A stretch of DNA of 64,000 nt from assembly GCA_023014365.1 (NCBI GenBank), contig JAEBUN010000022.1, forward strand, positions 434,001 through 498,000, written 5' to 3'. Numbering within the stretch: the stretch's first letter is position 1; every line of letters starts with the position of its first letter. The notes under the pieces were generated by a model, which saw only the letters and a program-made list of their open reading frames with translations, searched no databases and was not told the DNA's origin. Positions 23,471-34,195 of this stretch are shown here, one piece after another. The stretch is from Lepiota brunneoincarnata (Eukaryota > Basidiomycota > Agaricomycetes > Agaricales > Agaricaceae). A program made the position numbers and the translations under genes.

Positions 23471-24065
23471 TGGGGGACAGGGCAAAGTCAGTATGTAGAC
23501 TTTGGGACCAAGGTGGAGTACGTTGGGCAGGGAGTTGGACTTGTGGCCTCAGCGTATGTGCTGTGCCCTCCTACTGTCCTAGTCTGTATTTCAGAAAGTC
23601 AGGGCCAAAGCAGAGCAAGGCAGAAGAGAGGAGAGGATAGGGAACAGGGAGCTGGTCTGCTGCTCAATTTGATTATCAGACTGAGGAGTACAAGCCAAGT
23701 ACCTATGGTATATATACTACTGGCCTTACAAACTATGACTTGTACTGACTACATGTGGAGCAAAGCAGAGACCGATCTAGTTACAAACGGATTACAAACA
23801 GATTACAAATGGAATGGAAACGGGTACAGGTATGGAGACTGATAACGTATCTTGACTACAGACAGGAAATGGAGATGGGGGTATGAGACACCAAGGGTCA
23901 GGTGACCATGGCACATGTGGAGGTAGTCGCATGATTGGGGCAGTGGGTTGCGGTCGGAGCAGGTTGGGGCCAAGTTGGAGGGCAGAGGGTTGTTGTGTGG
24001 AACACACATGGAGTCGAGAAGCTGAAGTTTAAATGATTAGACTCTGAGTTGGCATGGATATGACA
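23471..24065 (-). repeat. LTR-C2, 5' LTR of Gypsy-1
   Basis: 595 bp, matching 13243-13837 from end to end. On the minus strand it is followed at 23470 by GTTACCTACACCAAGGATAC, where a primer-binding site is expected. The gag leader lies between it and about 23210. Confidence 0.85.
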
Positions 24066-24201
24066 TCTATCTAATTATAGATTGTTCTGATGTGCACTTC
24101 TGATTGTTTCAGAGTAACAGTTCTTCTATCTATTTATATACTTGGTGCTTCTGATAAGAGTTCCTTCTGGACAGGTTTCTGATTGGGGAATTCTGATAAC
24201 A

Positions 24202-25531
24202 TGAATGGCATACATGACACCCTCCAAAACCTCATGGACTCAGTAGGACATCTGCACCCAAATACCTCTCCCCCTATCTCAGCTATGTCCCTCAACAGAG
24301 GAGAGTATGAATCCCAAGCTGCCATCCATAAACCCCCTCCTCCTACTCATTACCCTCACCTACTATCACCTCTACCACATACCTTTGTTGGAATTAGTAA
24401 TTCTGGCAAACTGGCAGAATACCCATGACTGCCTCAGGGAGGCCATGTTATAGGTAGATTATATACACTTGTAGTTTACCAGTAGTACCTTGTCCATTTA
24501 CCTCCCTTCCCTTCCTCTTGTTGCCCCATCATTGTCTCTCATGAATACGCACCTTTGTCATTGTCCACCTTCTTAAGTTTATTTCAACAACCTTGACCAG
24601 GGCCAAGATAGCAACTCCACCTGAATTTGATGGAGAATGTGTCAAGGGTCATGCATTTCTGAATGCATGCCAGCTCTACATAAGGCTCTTAGCAGATCAA
24701 TTCTGCTCTGATGGACAGAAAATACTGTGGACCCTCTCTTACATGAAGTTGGGATGTGCAGTGCAGTGCAGTGGGCTGATGAGCTATTCCAATTAGAAGC
24801 CAACATTGGCAGATTTCCATTTACAGACTGGTGGGACTTCACTGAACAATTCAAGGGTTAATTTTTCCCAGTCAATGCTGAAGCTGATACACTAAATACA
24901 TTGGAGTCCACATCATACCACCAACAAGAATGTACAGTTGAGGACTATCTGGATACCTTCAAGGTCCTCATCTCTGAGTCTGGGTACTAAGATCCTCAGG
25001 TCATTGTGGTCAAATTCCACCAAGGTCTATGCCCTTCCATCCAAATGCCATTGCCATTCTCCTAGCAGGCTACCCCTTGGACTCAGACCCAGAGGTCTGG
25101 TACTCAGCAGCATAACAAGTAGATCAAGCCTAGATGGCAAATGAGGCATTCTGCTCCAATGCTTGCTTCCCACTCCCTCCTGCCTCCAAGCCTCCTGCTG
25201 GATACATTAGACTTCCCTCCTCCATGCTGATAGTCTGACCCTCAGCCCCCCTACACTCCCCTACCCACTCTAATCTTTCTCTGGGAAATCCAGTCCTCAT
25301 GGATATCAATACCTCCAAGCAGAAATCAGGACTTCCCCCAGTCTGTTACTACTACAAAACAGCCAAGACACATGAAAGCTGAGTGTCCACTCTGTTACAA
25401 CATCTGGTACATGGATCTAGAGGAATGGGATAAGCTGATGCAGAGGTGGAATTTGGAGATAGACACCCTAGCAGCAACAACTGGAATACTGAGGGTGGAA
25501 GAGGCAGAGTTGGAGCCAGAAGAGAATTTTT
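24202..25531 (+). pseudogene. Gypsy-4 gag, main part
   Basis: Plus-strand gag with several frameshifts and stops. Capsid landmarks: PPEFDGECVKGHAFLNACQL, then LYIRLLADQF, WADELFQLEAN, and VEDYLDTFKVLISESGY. A zinc-knuckle remnant (VCYYY...RHMKAECPLC) lies near 25345-25400. The frame then runs open to a TAG near 25531 (EELELEPEENF-like acidic end). The N-terminal piece is at 12773-13000, on the other side of the 11.2-kb LTR-B1/Gypsy-1 insertion. Confidence 0.7.
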
Positions 25532-25635
25532 AGTAGTGTGATGGGTAACTGGTGTGCTCCTGCCACACTCAAGTAATAGGTTCTCTGTTTTGTTGATAGA
25601 CGAAATAGAACCCATTTCTGACTCTGTACCATGTT

Positions 25636-26013
25636 ATGAACAGTCCAGACAGAGAGGAGCTGGAACAAGTATTCAATGTTACAAGATGGGTACAGGAGAC
25701 TACAGACCAGCTATGAGTGCAGGAATATGAAGACAAAGAAGGGGAATACTATCATGCCATGCAGAACCTGGTGAGAGATGCAGGGATGGAGATAACCTTG
25801 GAGGATATTCTGGAATACCCCAAGGAGGAAGGAGATAGCTATGAATCAACCAATCCAACCTCTGGTACAGATGGAAGCACCAAGAAAGTGGAGAGTGAGA
25901 ATGGAGAAGGATCTATGGAGATAGGATTGGGAGAAGAGAATTATGAGTCAGAGGAAAGTGATGGAACATCACACAGCAGTGGAATGGAGAATGAGAACAA
26001 TAGCTCATTGTAA
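25636..26013 (+). pseudogene. LTR-D-encoded acidic protein (copy in D1)
   Basis: A frame inside the LTR, starting four bases after its 5' end. It reads MNSPDREELEQVFNVTRWVQ, a TGA, then QEYEDKEGEYYHAMQN, GMEITLEDILEYPKEE and a Ser/Glu/Gly-rich tail. The same protein is encoded by LTR copies at 27239 (open for 119 codons) and 54323 (open to the truncation). No family is recognised. Position in the U3-like part of an LTR recalls accessory frames in some retroviral LTRs. Confidence 0.5.
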
Positions 26014-26125
26014 GATAGAAATAGCAGTAGGATGCCATCAGCTAGGATGTACATCATGGTCAAGGCTGCACAGGACAAAGTAGAATAGCCCAATAACCTA
26101 TAACGAGTATATGGTATCACATAGG

Positions 26126-26133
26126 TATATAAA
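26126..26133 (+). promoter_or_regulatory. TATA box of LTR-D1
   Basis: TATATAAA followed within 40 bp by the hairpin-forming sequence at 26150-26172. The same arrangement is visible, in reverse orientation, at the right end of the window (about 63935-63985). It probably marks the U3/R boundary of the LTR. Confidence 0.5.
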
Positions 26134-26409
26134 GGCTTGTACAAGTAGAGATTAAAGCCTTAAGCTTTAATCTTGTTAACAGTGGTTGTTAACCTCTCTC
26201 TGCCTTAACTTGGCATGTTCCCCCATTATCTCATTGAGCACAATCCACTAAGCTCTGCAAGGCCAACCATCTCAGACACCTTGTAGAGTGATTGAAGGCC
26301 TTCTCCAGTTATCTTCAGATACAGAAGGAGCAAGGATCATAACATACCAGCTCCCAAAGACATACCACCACCCCCCAAAACTCCAGTATGACATCCCTGC
26401 TGGGAACAC

Positions 26410-27238
26410 CACCTCCTGAAAAGACCAGTTATTGCTTACTCTGACTTAGAGTCCAAATCCCTCCAGCTGATGGTAGAACTAGAGACCACTGACTTGGTGG
26501 AGTGCAAAACAGTCAAGGTATTGGTGGATTCCAGGGCAACCAGTTCCTTCATTGACCAGGATTTTGTTTGCACTGCCCATCTCAGTACTCACTGCTTATC
26601 CAACCCCATCTCAGTGTTCAATGTAGATGGAACTCCAAATGAAGCTAGACAAATTTCCAAAGTGGTAGATGTAGTCTTGCATTACTGCAACCATGCTAAA
26701 CACATGCTGTTGGCAGTAACCAAGCTAGGAAGGCAAGAACTCTTTCTGGGATTCACATGGCTGAAGCAGCATAACCTGGACATCAACTGGCAGACTGGAG
26801 AAGTCAAATTATCATGGTGTCCCTCATGCTGTACAGAATGCCAAGATCAGTCACATACCAAGTGCCATGTGCAAAAGCTTCAAGCTAACTGCATCCATGC
26901 ATGCCAACTTGGCCCATTTCCCATCTTAGATGAAGAAGAGGAAGAGGATGAGCCAGCCCTCCCCACCTCAGAGCCCAAAGAGCCTTTGGAAGATGGGGAT
27001 CATATCTTTGTTGTGGGACTCCCCCCCCAGAGCCTACTCTGGAAGTGATTGCTGCAGGTTCCACCACCTCTCAATGCCTAGCAGAAGCATTCCTCCAGAA
27101 TTCCTGAACAGATGACCCCCAGAATTCTGGCTTCCAAGTACATGTCCCCCCATACCTTCAGGAGTACACCACTATCTTTGCCAAGAAGTCTTTTGATATG
27201 CTCCTGGATTACTGACCCTAGGATCATGTGATAGAGCT
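26410..27238 (+). pseudogene. Gypsy-4 aspartic protease and start of reverse transcriptase
   Basis: ORF 26470-27048 contains VKVLVDSRATSSFIDQDFV, a protease active site in which the Gly of LVDSGA is replaced. It continues LFLGFTWLKQHNLDINWQTG and an acidic linker. After a small frameshift the RT start is visible (EYTTIFAKKSFDMLLDY ... DHVIELV). It ends at 27238, where LTR-D2 begins in the middle of the conserved IELV-P segment. Confidence 0.75.
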
Positions 27239-27602
27239 TGTTATGAACAGTCTGGACCAAGAAGAACAAGAACAGTTATTCAACTTTACAAGATGGGTAC
27301 AGGAGACCACAGACCAACTACAAGCACAGGAATATGAAGACAAAGAAGGGGAATACTACAATGCCATGCAGGACCTGGCAAGAGAAGCAGGAATGGAGAT
27401 AACTCTGGAGGATATTCTGGAATACCCTGAGGATGAAGAAGATAGCCACGGATTGACTGATACAACCTCTGATGTGGATGGAAGCACTGAGAGAATAGAG
27501 AGTGAGAATGGAGGAGAATCCATGGAGATAGGATTGGGAGAAGAGGATTATGAGTCAGAGGAAAGCAATGGAACATCGCACAGCAGTGGAATGGACAGGT
27601 AG
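27239..27602 (+). repeat. LTR-D2, 3'-truncated, with intact acidic frame
   Basis: Starts TGTTATGAACAGTCTGG and matches LTR-D1 to about 27597, then departs from it. The LTR frame 27243-27602 is open for 119 codons (MNSLDQEEQEQLFNFTRWVQ ... ITLEDILEYPEDEEDSHG ... SSGMDR). The 3' half of the LTR and any TSD are missing, so a rearrangement or deletion happened at about 27597. Confidence 0.75.
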
Positions 27603-29885
27603 TCAACCTACACTGTATCAAGTGAATTGGTCAGCAAAGACATACATTGTATTGATCAAATGGGAGCCAGTGAGCTCTGCTGGCTCTGCCACCCCACTGT
27701 AAAGCTTCACTGGTGGGTATATAATATATGACAGTAGAGGCCAGCATTGGACAACCCTGATTAGATACAGCTTGGCTTATGATGCACAGCAATAAGGTGG
27801 CCCAAGTTCAAGGGGTGGCAATTCTTCTGGGACACACATTGCCACAACAGATGGCTGGAGTGGAAATGATTGTGCACAACACTGTGGATTATAAAGCCGA
27901 TAGGGCCAGAGACAGTGGCATAGAGAGGTGTGAATGCCACAGCATGGGATCAGGTGGCAATGCAGGGAAATGGAGGTGAACAAGTAAATAGATCTTTGAT
28001 TACTAATAGAAACAATATACACTGTTTTTAGGATTTACTGGTGGGATCGGTGACATGGTCATAGTAATGCAAATCAATATGTAAGATCTGCTTTGCAATC
28101 TCATCTTCAATAAGTTCATCAAGATGTTGGCATAAGATGATGAGCCTTTTGTGGGCTTGGTCCTGGACAGCAAGCTTTTGAGCTTCTGAATGATATAAAT
28201 GTTGTGCCATGTCCTTGTAGCTCAGGCCTTGGTGCTGCTGCAGTGCCTTAATCTCAGCATGAGTGGCAAGAAGTTCACACTCTGAGAGGCTCTGGGGGAA
28301 CAAGGCACAGGCACTGAGCATATGAAAAGGACAAAATGGGGTGGACCGTACCAGCAAAGCAGGGGCCATAATCTTGCCAGCGGCCAATTATTGCATGTGG
28401 AAGATCTTCCATTGACATTAACTATGGAATTGAAAGTGATAAGCTACCAGGCACATGGGGATATTGTAGGTACTAAATTCATTTGATCAATGTTAGGGTA
28501 CATATGCTGACACAGGGCAATGATATTGCCACAGGTAGCAAAGGATGGTGAAATGGGGCACAATGCTGGGCAGCATATCCTGTGCTGTGATCGAGCAAGC
28601 CATTCTTGAGCATGGCCACAAAGGTAAAACAATGCTGATAAGATTGGAAGTTGACATACAGTGGGATCAATATCTTGGATCTTGAACAATTCCTTCATAT
28701 CAGTGGTTCTGCAGGTGAGCTTGGCGGCATTATTGAGATAGTCAGGCACAACTTCTTGTTGCCCAGGAGTTATTGCATTTGGTGAGTGAGATGACTTTAA
28801 GAATGGTTGGACATCAGTAAGTGGTAAACTGTTCATGATGCTTAGGAGCAGACTGCAGAAAGCCAATGACAAACCAGGTAATCATACATAATCATACAAT
28901 AAAGTTTAATTATTAAGCATATTATAATATAATCACATGATACATGTTGGAAATTTTTTCACATGCATCTGTCCATACCCTTCCTGCTCTCTACATGTTC
29001 CTGTGACTATCATAAAACAGATCTTATCATCCTATTCAATTAGTAAGATACTATTTTGAGATGTCTTTTATCAGTGGAGAAGATATTTCCACAACCCTGG
29101 AAAAATATGAGGGCATTGTGTGGCAAGTACTCCATAATGGCAAAGTGAACAAAGTTATGGAAACACACCGGGAGGAAATGGTGTGTATTGTGTTTTTGAC
29201 AGCATATTTCTAACAAATGGCTGTGCCATGTATACAGCACAGGACATTTCAACTCACAAAGACAAAGGATCCAGCAATTCTTGCTGCATTTGATGAACAT
29301 CAGTTCCTACTCCATTTTGTAGTGGATTGGCATAATCACAGCACTGAGCCAACCTTCATCATGGATAAACTTGTGGCATTGGCCAAACATGACTGGAAGA
29401 GGGCAAAATGAAATGCTGCTAAGAAGGTAAGAACTGCATTGTCAGTATTGGACTTGTTAGGGAGTCAGGGTTAATTAATGTTCATTGCAGGTGGTCCCAG
29501 GTGTAGCAGGATCACCAGCAGAAACCCCTGGGCCATCAGATGGCACAGTCCATGCGAGATCAATTGGTGCAGCAATACCATCAAGTGCACAGACACATGT
29601 TGAGGTGGCAATCCCATCAAATGCATGGCCACCAGTGGAGGTGGCAATTTCAATGCTGTCCATGACAGGGGCAGGAGACAATCCACAAGCGCCAACCATA
29701 GCCTCGGCCCCAGTATACCAAGCCACAACAGACTCACTAATGGGAGGGCAAGGCATTGCCACAGCATTGCATACCCACAGGGTCGAAGATACACAGTGAA
29801 ATGCAGATTACTTTACAAGATTGAAAATGAAGTTTGTTAACAAGTTTGCTTATTCCAACTTTATAAGTTTGTGGGGGAGAGGTTG
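27603..29885. other. Undeciphered repeat DNA, probably internal region of the element ending in LTR-F
   Basis: Open frames exist on both strands: minus 28028-28387 and 28444-28872, plus 29217-29411 and 29485-29799. None shows a domain I recognise. The minus frames are Leu/His/Cys-rich with segments such as MKELFKIQDIDPTVCQLPIL. The plus frame 29485-29799 is Ala/Pro/Thr-rich. The plus-strand GTGGGGGAGAG at 29872-29882 looks like a polypurine tract ahead of LTR-F, so part of this region may be the internal sequence of a plus-strand LTR element. Confidence 0.3.
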
Positions 29886-30741
29886 TCGCAGATCTCCAGA
29901 AATATATTCAATTCTAATGTTTTTAGGGTCTTGGTAAGTTATTCTCTTAGTCTCCAACTAGACAGCTGTCCTATCTGAATACAATGGGAACTTTGACAGT
30001 TGTTACTATATAATATGTTAACTAATATCTTCATGATTCAATAAATCAGGCAAAATGCAAGCTTTCACAATCAGTGAACCTCTGTAGACCTAGCAGACAA
30101 CATGTTCTAATGGGCCCTAGCATACTACATCCTTTTCTCTTGACAATACTATAAATTTGCACTACCCAGTGAGACGGGCTTTTTGACAAGCTCCTGCAGT
30201 AAGTGTCTTTGAGCTAGTAGGCCTAGCAGACAGCATTATCTAATGGGCCCTAGTGCACTATAGCTTCTGAACAATGCAATAAAACTTTATACTACTCAGT
30301 GAGACAGGCTTCTTGTGAGCTCCTGCAGTAAGTATCTTTAAACTAGATAGACCTAGTGGACAGCGTTTTCAATGGGCCCTAGCATACTATGTTTGCTTCT
30401 CAATTAAACAGCTCTACAATTCAATGGTATACTTCTGAGGCAAGGCCTCTAAGAGGAACCCAGAGAAACAGAAGTTAGTGAACTTTCTACTTAAGAACAG
30501 AAGAGTTGTAGCAACTTGTATTCAGTTCTCAAGTCAAGCAGAAGGGTCTATCAATATCTCAATCGCTTCAAAGGGTCTGGTTTTAAAGAGTATAACTCTT
30601 TAAGTCTCTGGTAGTCTATGACCAAAGAAAATCGCGTAAAATTGCTTTATATTCCTATCCTAATCAACCATACAATCAGGGGGGGGGGAATAGGCAAGCG
30701 GTTTCTTGCCTCCCATGTAATTGACAGATGAGTTTTTATAA
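29886..30741 (+). repeat. Putative 3' or solo LTR-F containing a tandem array
   Basis: Begins TGTCGCAGATCTCCAG directly after a purine-rich GTGGGGGAGAG and ends TTTTTATAACA. Within it about 130-bp units repeat near 30087, 30214 and 30347. Each starts GTAGACCTAGCAGACA and contains AATGGGCCCTAG and a CAGTGAGAC...CTCCTGCAGTAAGT block. No second copy lies in the window, so the ends are provisional. Confidence 0.45.
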
Positions 30742-31662
30742 CAATATACAATTAACTTACTGTACCAGGTCAGGAAGTGGGCCACCCTGCCTAGTGGGCC
30801 ACTCTGTATTTACTGAACCACATAGACATTTAGAGGGTTGAGTTTGGGGGTCAATGATCAGAACCGTACCCAATGTTGACTGAAACGAAAGCTTGTAGCA
30901 TTTGCACTGACAACTTGATGAGCAACAGGTGCCTGATTGCTGCCAAACTGGCAATCTGACCAATTTGGGAAGATCGCCGTGATGTCCAAATGTGGTAGCA
31001 GTGACACCGAGGGTGTGTTTCGCAACCAATTGCTTCCAAACTTTGTGGCCGCATTCCCTCCACCCAATTGCCTCCCCTCCGCCATGCGCTATGGATGATC
31101 ATGTATCTATGGTCCATGTTGCTTGATCAATCTCCTGCAACTTGTGTTTCGCTGCATTCTGGGTGCCCTGCAATCATTCCTGCCTGGAGGTTCTAGATGA
31201 CAAGGTATGGCTTGTATCTTTGGGATTTGACATTGTACTGACCTGTTCATTCGTTTCTAGGATTCATAATATTTTTAACAAATTTATTCACATCTCAACA
31301 CACACTGTTACACCTGTACATGCTTTTTCAGCATGCTGTGCTGCGGAGATTTTTCTGGGATAATGGGGAGGAGGAATGCAAAAGCCTTGCTGCAGGTGCA
31401 TGCATTGGGCCTTTTTTTCATGTTCTGAATGATAATCACATTGCCCAGGCATGGGAACATTGTGCCAGCGCACCCCATCTGTGCCGTATTTTTGGTCTTC
31501 ACATCAATTCACCACCTCGTGTCCAGCATGTAGAATATATCAAATATACTTGTTTTAGAGGGTGTGTTGTGGCACATGGAAAGTATTTAACTGAGAAGTG
31601 AGTCTCAAGCCATCCACGGAGCGGTGGACCACCACACCAACCTTCAAACCTTGTTGCACATC
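30742..31662. other. Region upstream of the Pogo-like transposase
   Basis: No supported gene. Short frames on both strands have no motif. It probably includes the 5' end of the DNA transposon, but I could not find a terminal inverted repeat pair. Confidence 0.3.
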
Positions 31663-34195
31663 ATGTCGGCTTCTTTTTCTCTGCACCCAAATGTTTCCAT
31701 TCCCCACGATATTCTTGATTGACCATGCAAGGAGCACATTGAGCGCGCTCTTGCTGCTATTCAAGGATCAGGCACAAGACCAAACGGTGACCCATGCTAT
31801 TCTGCTTGCCAAGCAGAACAACACTTTGGTATCCTGCGATCTTCCCTCGGACGCCGCTTAAAAGGTAAGTAGTATTGAACTAAACTTTTTCATATCATTT
31901 GAGTACTTGTTAGGAGGAAAATCTCGTCACGAGGCACATGTCAATGAGCAGCTCCTCACTGAAGCCCAGGAGGAAATCTTAGTCAACTGGGTGAAAGTTC
32001 AAGGCCATCGTGGTGTACCTATGACGTATACATCTGTAGCTCTGTGCGCTGGAGCAATCTCAGGTAAACAAATTGGTGCATCATGGCCAAAACAGTTCCG
32101 GAAACATCATCTGGATTTGAAGATGAAGAAGACCGTAGGTTTGGAGAAGGCTCAGGCCAAGGCATTGAATGAAACAGCCATTAAGGAATTCTTTGATATG
32201 ATTGTGGATGTGATCAAGGAATACAATTTTCTGCCTGAGAATATGTACAATATGGATGAAAAGGGCATTCAGCTTGGCATTGGTGCGAGGATTACTGCTA
32301 TGATTGACTGAGATCAACAAACTGTTTATTCCCTTGAGGATGGAAACAGGGAGCTTGTTACAGTCATTGAAACCATCTGTGCCAATGGCTCCATTCTCCA
32401 TCCCTCTGTGATATTCCAGGGTCTGCGGCAGAACCCAGAGTGGGGTTGCAACAACCCTTGCAATGCGAGGTTTGTATTCATGTTTTTTTTTTTTTCCATT
32501 CCAGAAACAATCTTACAACTCGTTAACAGCATATCCATCTCTCCCAACAGTTGGATGGACCAAGAGCTGGGTTCCACATGACTTTGAAATGATTTTGATC
32601 CTGTGACATGAGACAAAGCTGCTGGACAGTATCGCCTTCTAATTTTGGACAGTCATAACTCCCATTGCACCTTCACATTCTGCAAGTATGCTGCAGACAA
32701 CAAGATCATTGTTGTATGTCTTCCCTCGCACATGACACATACCTTACAACCTTGCAATGTTGGTGCATTTGGACCTCTCGTGCAGTCATGGAAGCACGTG
32801 GTGACGCTTGCCTCGCAATCTCTTACTGCAATCAGAAAAGACAATCTACTTGCCTATTACCACACTGCATGTGTCGAAGCACTCAAAACTTCTACAATTC
32901 AATCAGCATTCTGAAAAACAGGGATATGGCCACTGAATCGCCATGCCATTCTGCTTTCTGCATTTGAGCCAGCAAAGAATATGACAACACAGTCTGCACA
33001 GCCTCTTCCTGCACATCTCCCATCCATCCTAGTCCTGACACCAACACAGACACCCAACCCAACACCCAACCCAACACCTGTTCCAACACCAACACCATCA
33101 GCTGCAACGGCTACCATGCTTGGCAATGACTTCAATACACCCACAGAAGCACCTCTTGATGCATCACAAGATGAGGATGAGGAACCAATGGAGCAGTATC
33201 ACATTGAGGTTCCTCCACCATTGTCAGGCACTTTGTCTCAGCAGGCATTTAGAGCCAAGAACATGATGCTACAAGACATAATAATGCAGGCTGGTATCAC
33301 TCTAGAGGAGGACTACGTGCAGATGAAGCTGATGGATCTGGAAAATGAGAGGTTGAGGAAGCAGCTTTTGGAGAAGGGAAAGCGGAAAAAGCAAAATAGG
33401 CTTACCTCAGCACATGCATGGCACATGACAGCAGCCAAAAACTTGGACTTGCTGGCTTGGCAGGACTGGGAGAGTGGGATGAAGGATGTATTCAAAGAGG
33501 CAGCACCATGATTCAGGGTCCTGAAGAAGAGTATTCTGGAATATGAGAGGGTGGTCGAGAAGGCATGGAAGGCCATGGAGTGTGATGCGAGGAAGGCGGC
33601 TGCAGCAGTAGCAAGGGCAGGGAGGGCTCGTGGTTGTGCTACAGGTAACAGAGGCCATGGGAGAGCTCGAGGCAGGGGCACAAGAGGGAGGGGGGCAGCA
33701 GGAGTAGGTGCTGTTGGTGCCGTTGCAGATGGATCAGATATGGAGGAGCTTGGGATTACGGAGTCATCTGAGGATAGCTCTGACTCTGACTCCGAGAGTG
33801 AAGCAGAGGTTCCGATCCCAAGATCGCACCAACAGTGCCCTGTTTGGGTGATTCAAGCACGCCACAAGGTGGAAGCAGTAAGTGAGGCAGATGAAGAAGT
33901 GGCAGCTAAAAGTGAGAGGAATCAATGTACCCAGAGACCATGGCCCCACCCACATATGCAGAATCGCCCTCTTGAGATTCATGACATTGGAGAGGTAGGG
34001 ACTTCTGGAAACAACAAGCGAGAAACTCTGGAAACCATAGACGAAGAAGGACATGCTGTAGGGGCTGAACCTGAGGCTAATTTGCTACCTGAGATTGGAG
34101 GAAGCAGTTTGGAGGCACAGGACAGAGGTATTGAGGTGCCATCGACAGTGCAATGTGGTGCAGATGAGCCACAGGAAGCCCCACCAAGATGTTGA
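31663..34195 (+). pseudogene. Pogo/Fot1-type DDE transposase (CENP-B-like)
   Basis: Cut-and-paste transposase of the Tc1/mariner superfamily. Exon 1 (31663-31864) encodes a psq-type helix-turn-helix (IERALAAIQGSG ... FGILRSSLGRRLKG). Exon 2 from 31914 encodes the Tc5/CENP-B helix-turn-helix (EEILVNWVKVQGHRGVPMTY) and the DDE core with LPENMYNMDEKGIQLGIG. After an intron (about 32470-32566) comes LLILDSHNSHCTF and VCLPSHMTHTLQPCNVGAFG. In-frame TGAs at 32309, 32594, 32912 and 33509 all fit CGA-to-TGA. The C-terminal extension has PT repeats, a coiled coil, an RG-rich block and an acidic Ser/Asp tract before a stop near 34195. Inactive; no terminal repeats found. Confidence 0.8.

Larger units (their letters stand above)
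13243..24065 (-). mobile_element. Gypsy-1: Ty3/Gypsy chromovirus with an antisense accessory gene
   Basis: Two 595-bp LTRs (13243-13837 and 23471-24065) bound a minus-strand gag (about 23210-22020), protease (19992-19263), RT-RNase H (17957-16735) and integrase with chromodomain (16626-15079). A polypurine tract lies against the low-coordinate LTR (AAAGGGGGGG on the minus strand, near 13841-13850), which makes that the 3' LTR. A plus-strand gene (13969-15020) lies between integrase and 3' LTR. Two family A solo LTRs (17958-19258, 20290-21590) are inserted. The TSD of Gypsy-1 inside LTR-B1 is not readable. Coding frames carry several C-to-T type stops, so the element is dead. Confidence 0.88.
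13001..24201 (+). repeat. Solo LTR-B1, split in two by Gypsy-1
   Basis: The left part 13001-13242 begins TGTTACCTGGGTTAGGGG and matches the starts at 39952, 54897 and 62699. The right part 24066-24201 ends TTCTGATAACA and matches the end of the copy at 39952-40377. The whole is bordered by the 5-bp duplication TGAAT (12996-13000 and 24202-24206). Gypsy-1 occupies 13243-24065 inside it. Confidence 0.85.
25632..26344 (+). repeat. Solo LTR-D1 with perfect 5-bp TSD
   Basis: 713 bp, TGTTATGA...TCATAACA (8-bp terminal inverted match), flanked on both sides by TACCA (25627-25631 and 26345-26349). It is inserted between gag and protease of Gypsy-4. The first 380 nt carry an acidic reading frame beginning ATG at LTR position 5. 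In this copy the frame is broken by a TGA near 25714. A TATATAAA box lies at 26126 and a near-perfect palindrome at 26150-26172. Confidence 0.9.
12773..27238 (+). mobile_element. Gypsy-4: decayed plus-strand Ty3/Gypsy element, heavily interrupted
   Basis: The pieces read in order gag (12773-13000 and 24202-25531), aspartic protease (about 26410-27048) and the first residues of reverse transcriptase (about 27100-27238). It is interrupted at 13001 by LTR-B1 (which itself contains Gypsy-1), at 25632 by solo LTR-D1, and at 27239 by LTR-D2. Removing 13001-24201 with one TSD copy rejoins the gag frame exactly (MMDTVN to GIHDTLQNLMDSVG). No LTRs of its own were recognised. Everything downstream of the RT start is lost or lies beyond LTR-D2. 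Confidence 0.7.

Noticed and set aside
30085..30400. CRISPR-like array
   Set aside because: Only three diverged ~130-bp units without short identical repeats or spacers, in a eukaryotic genome.
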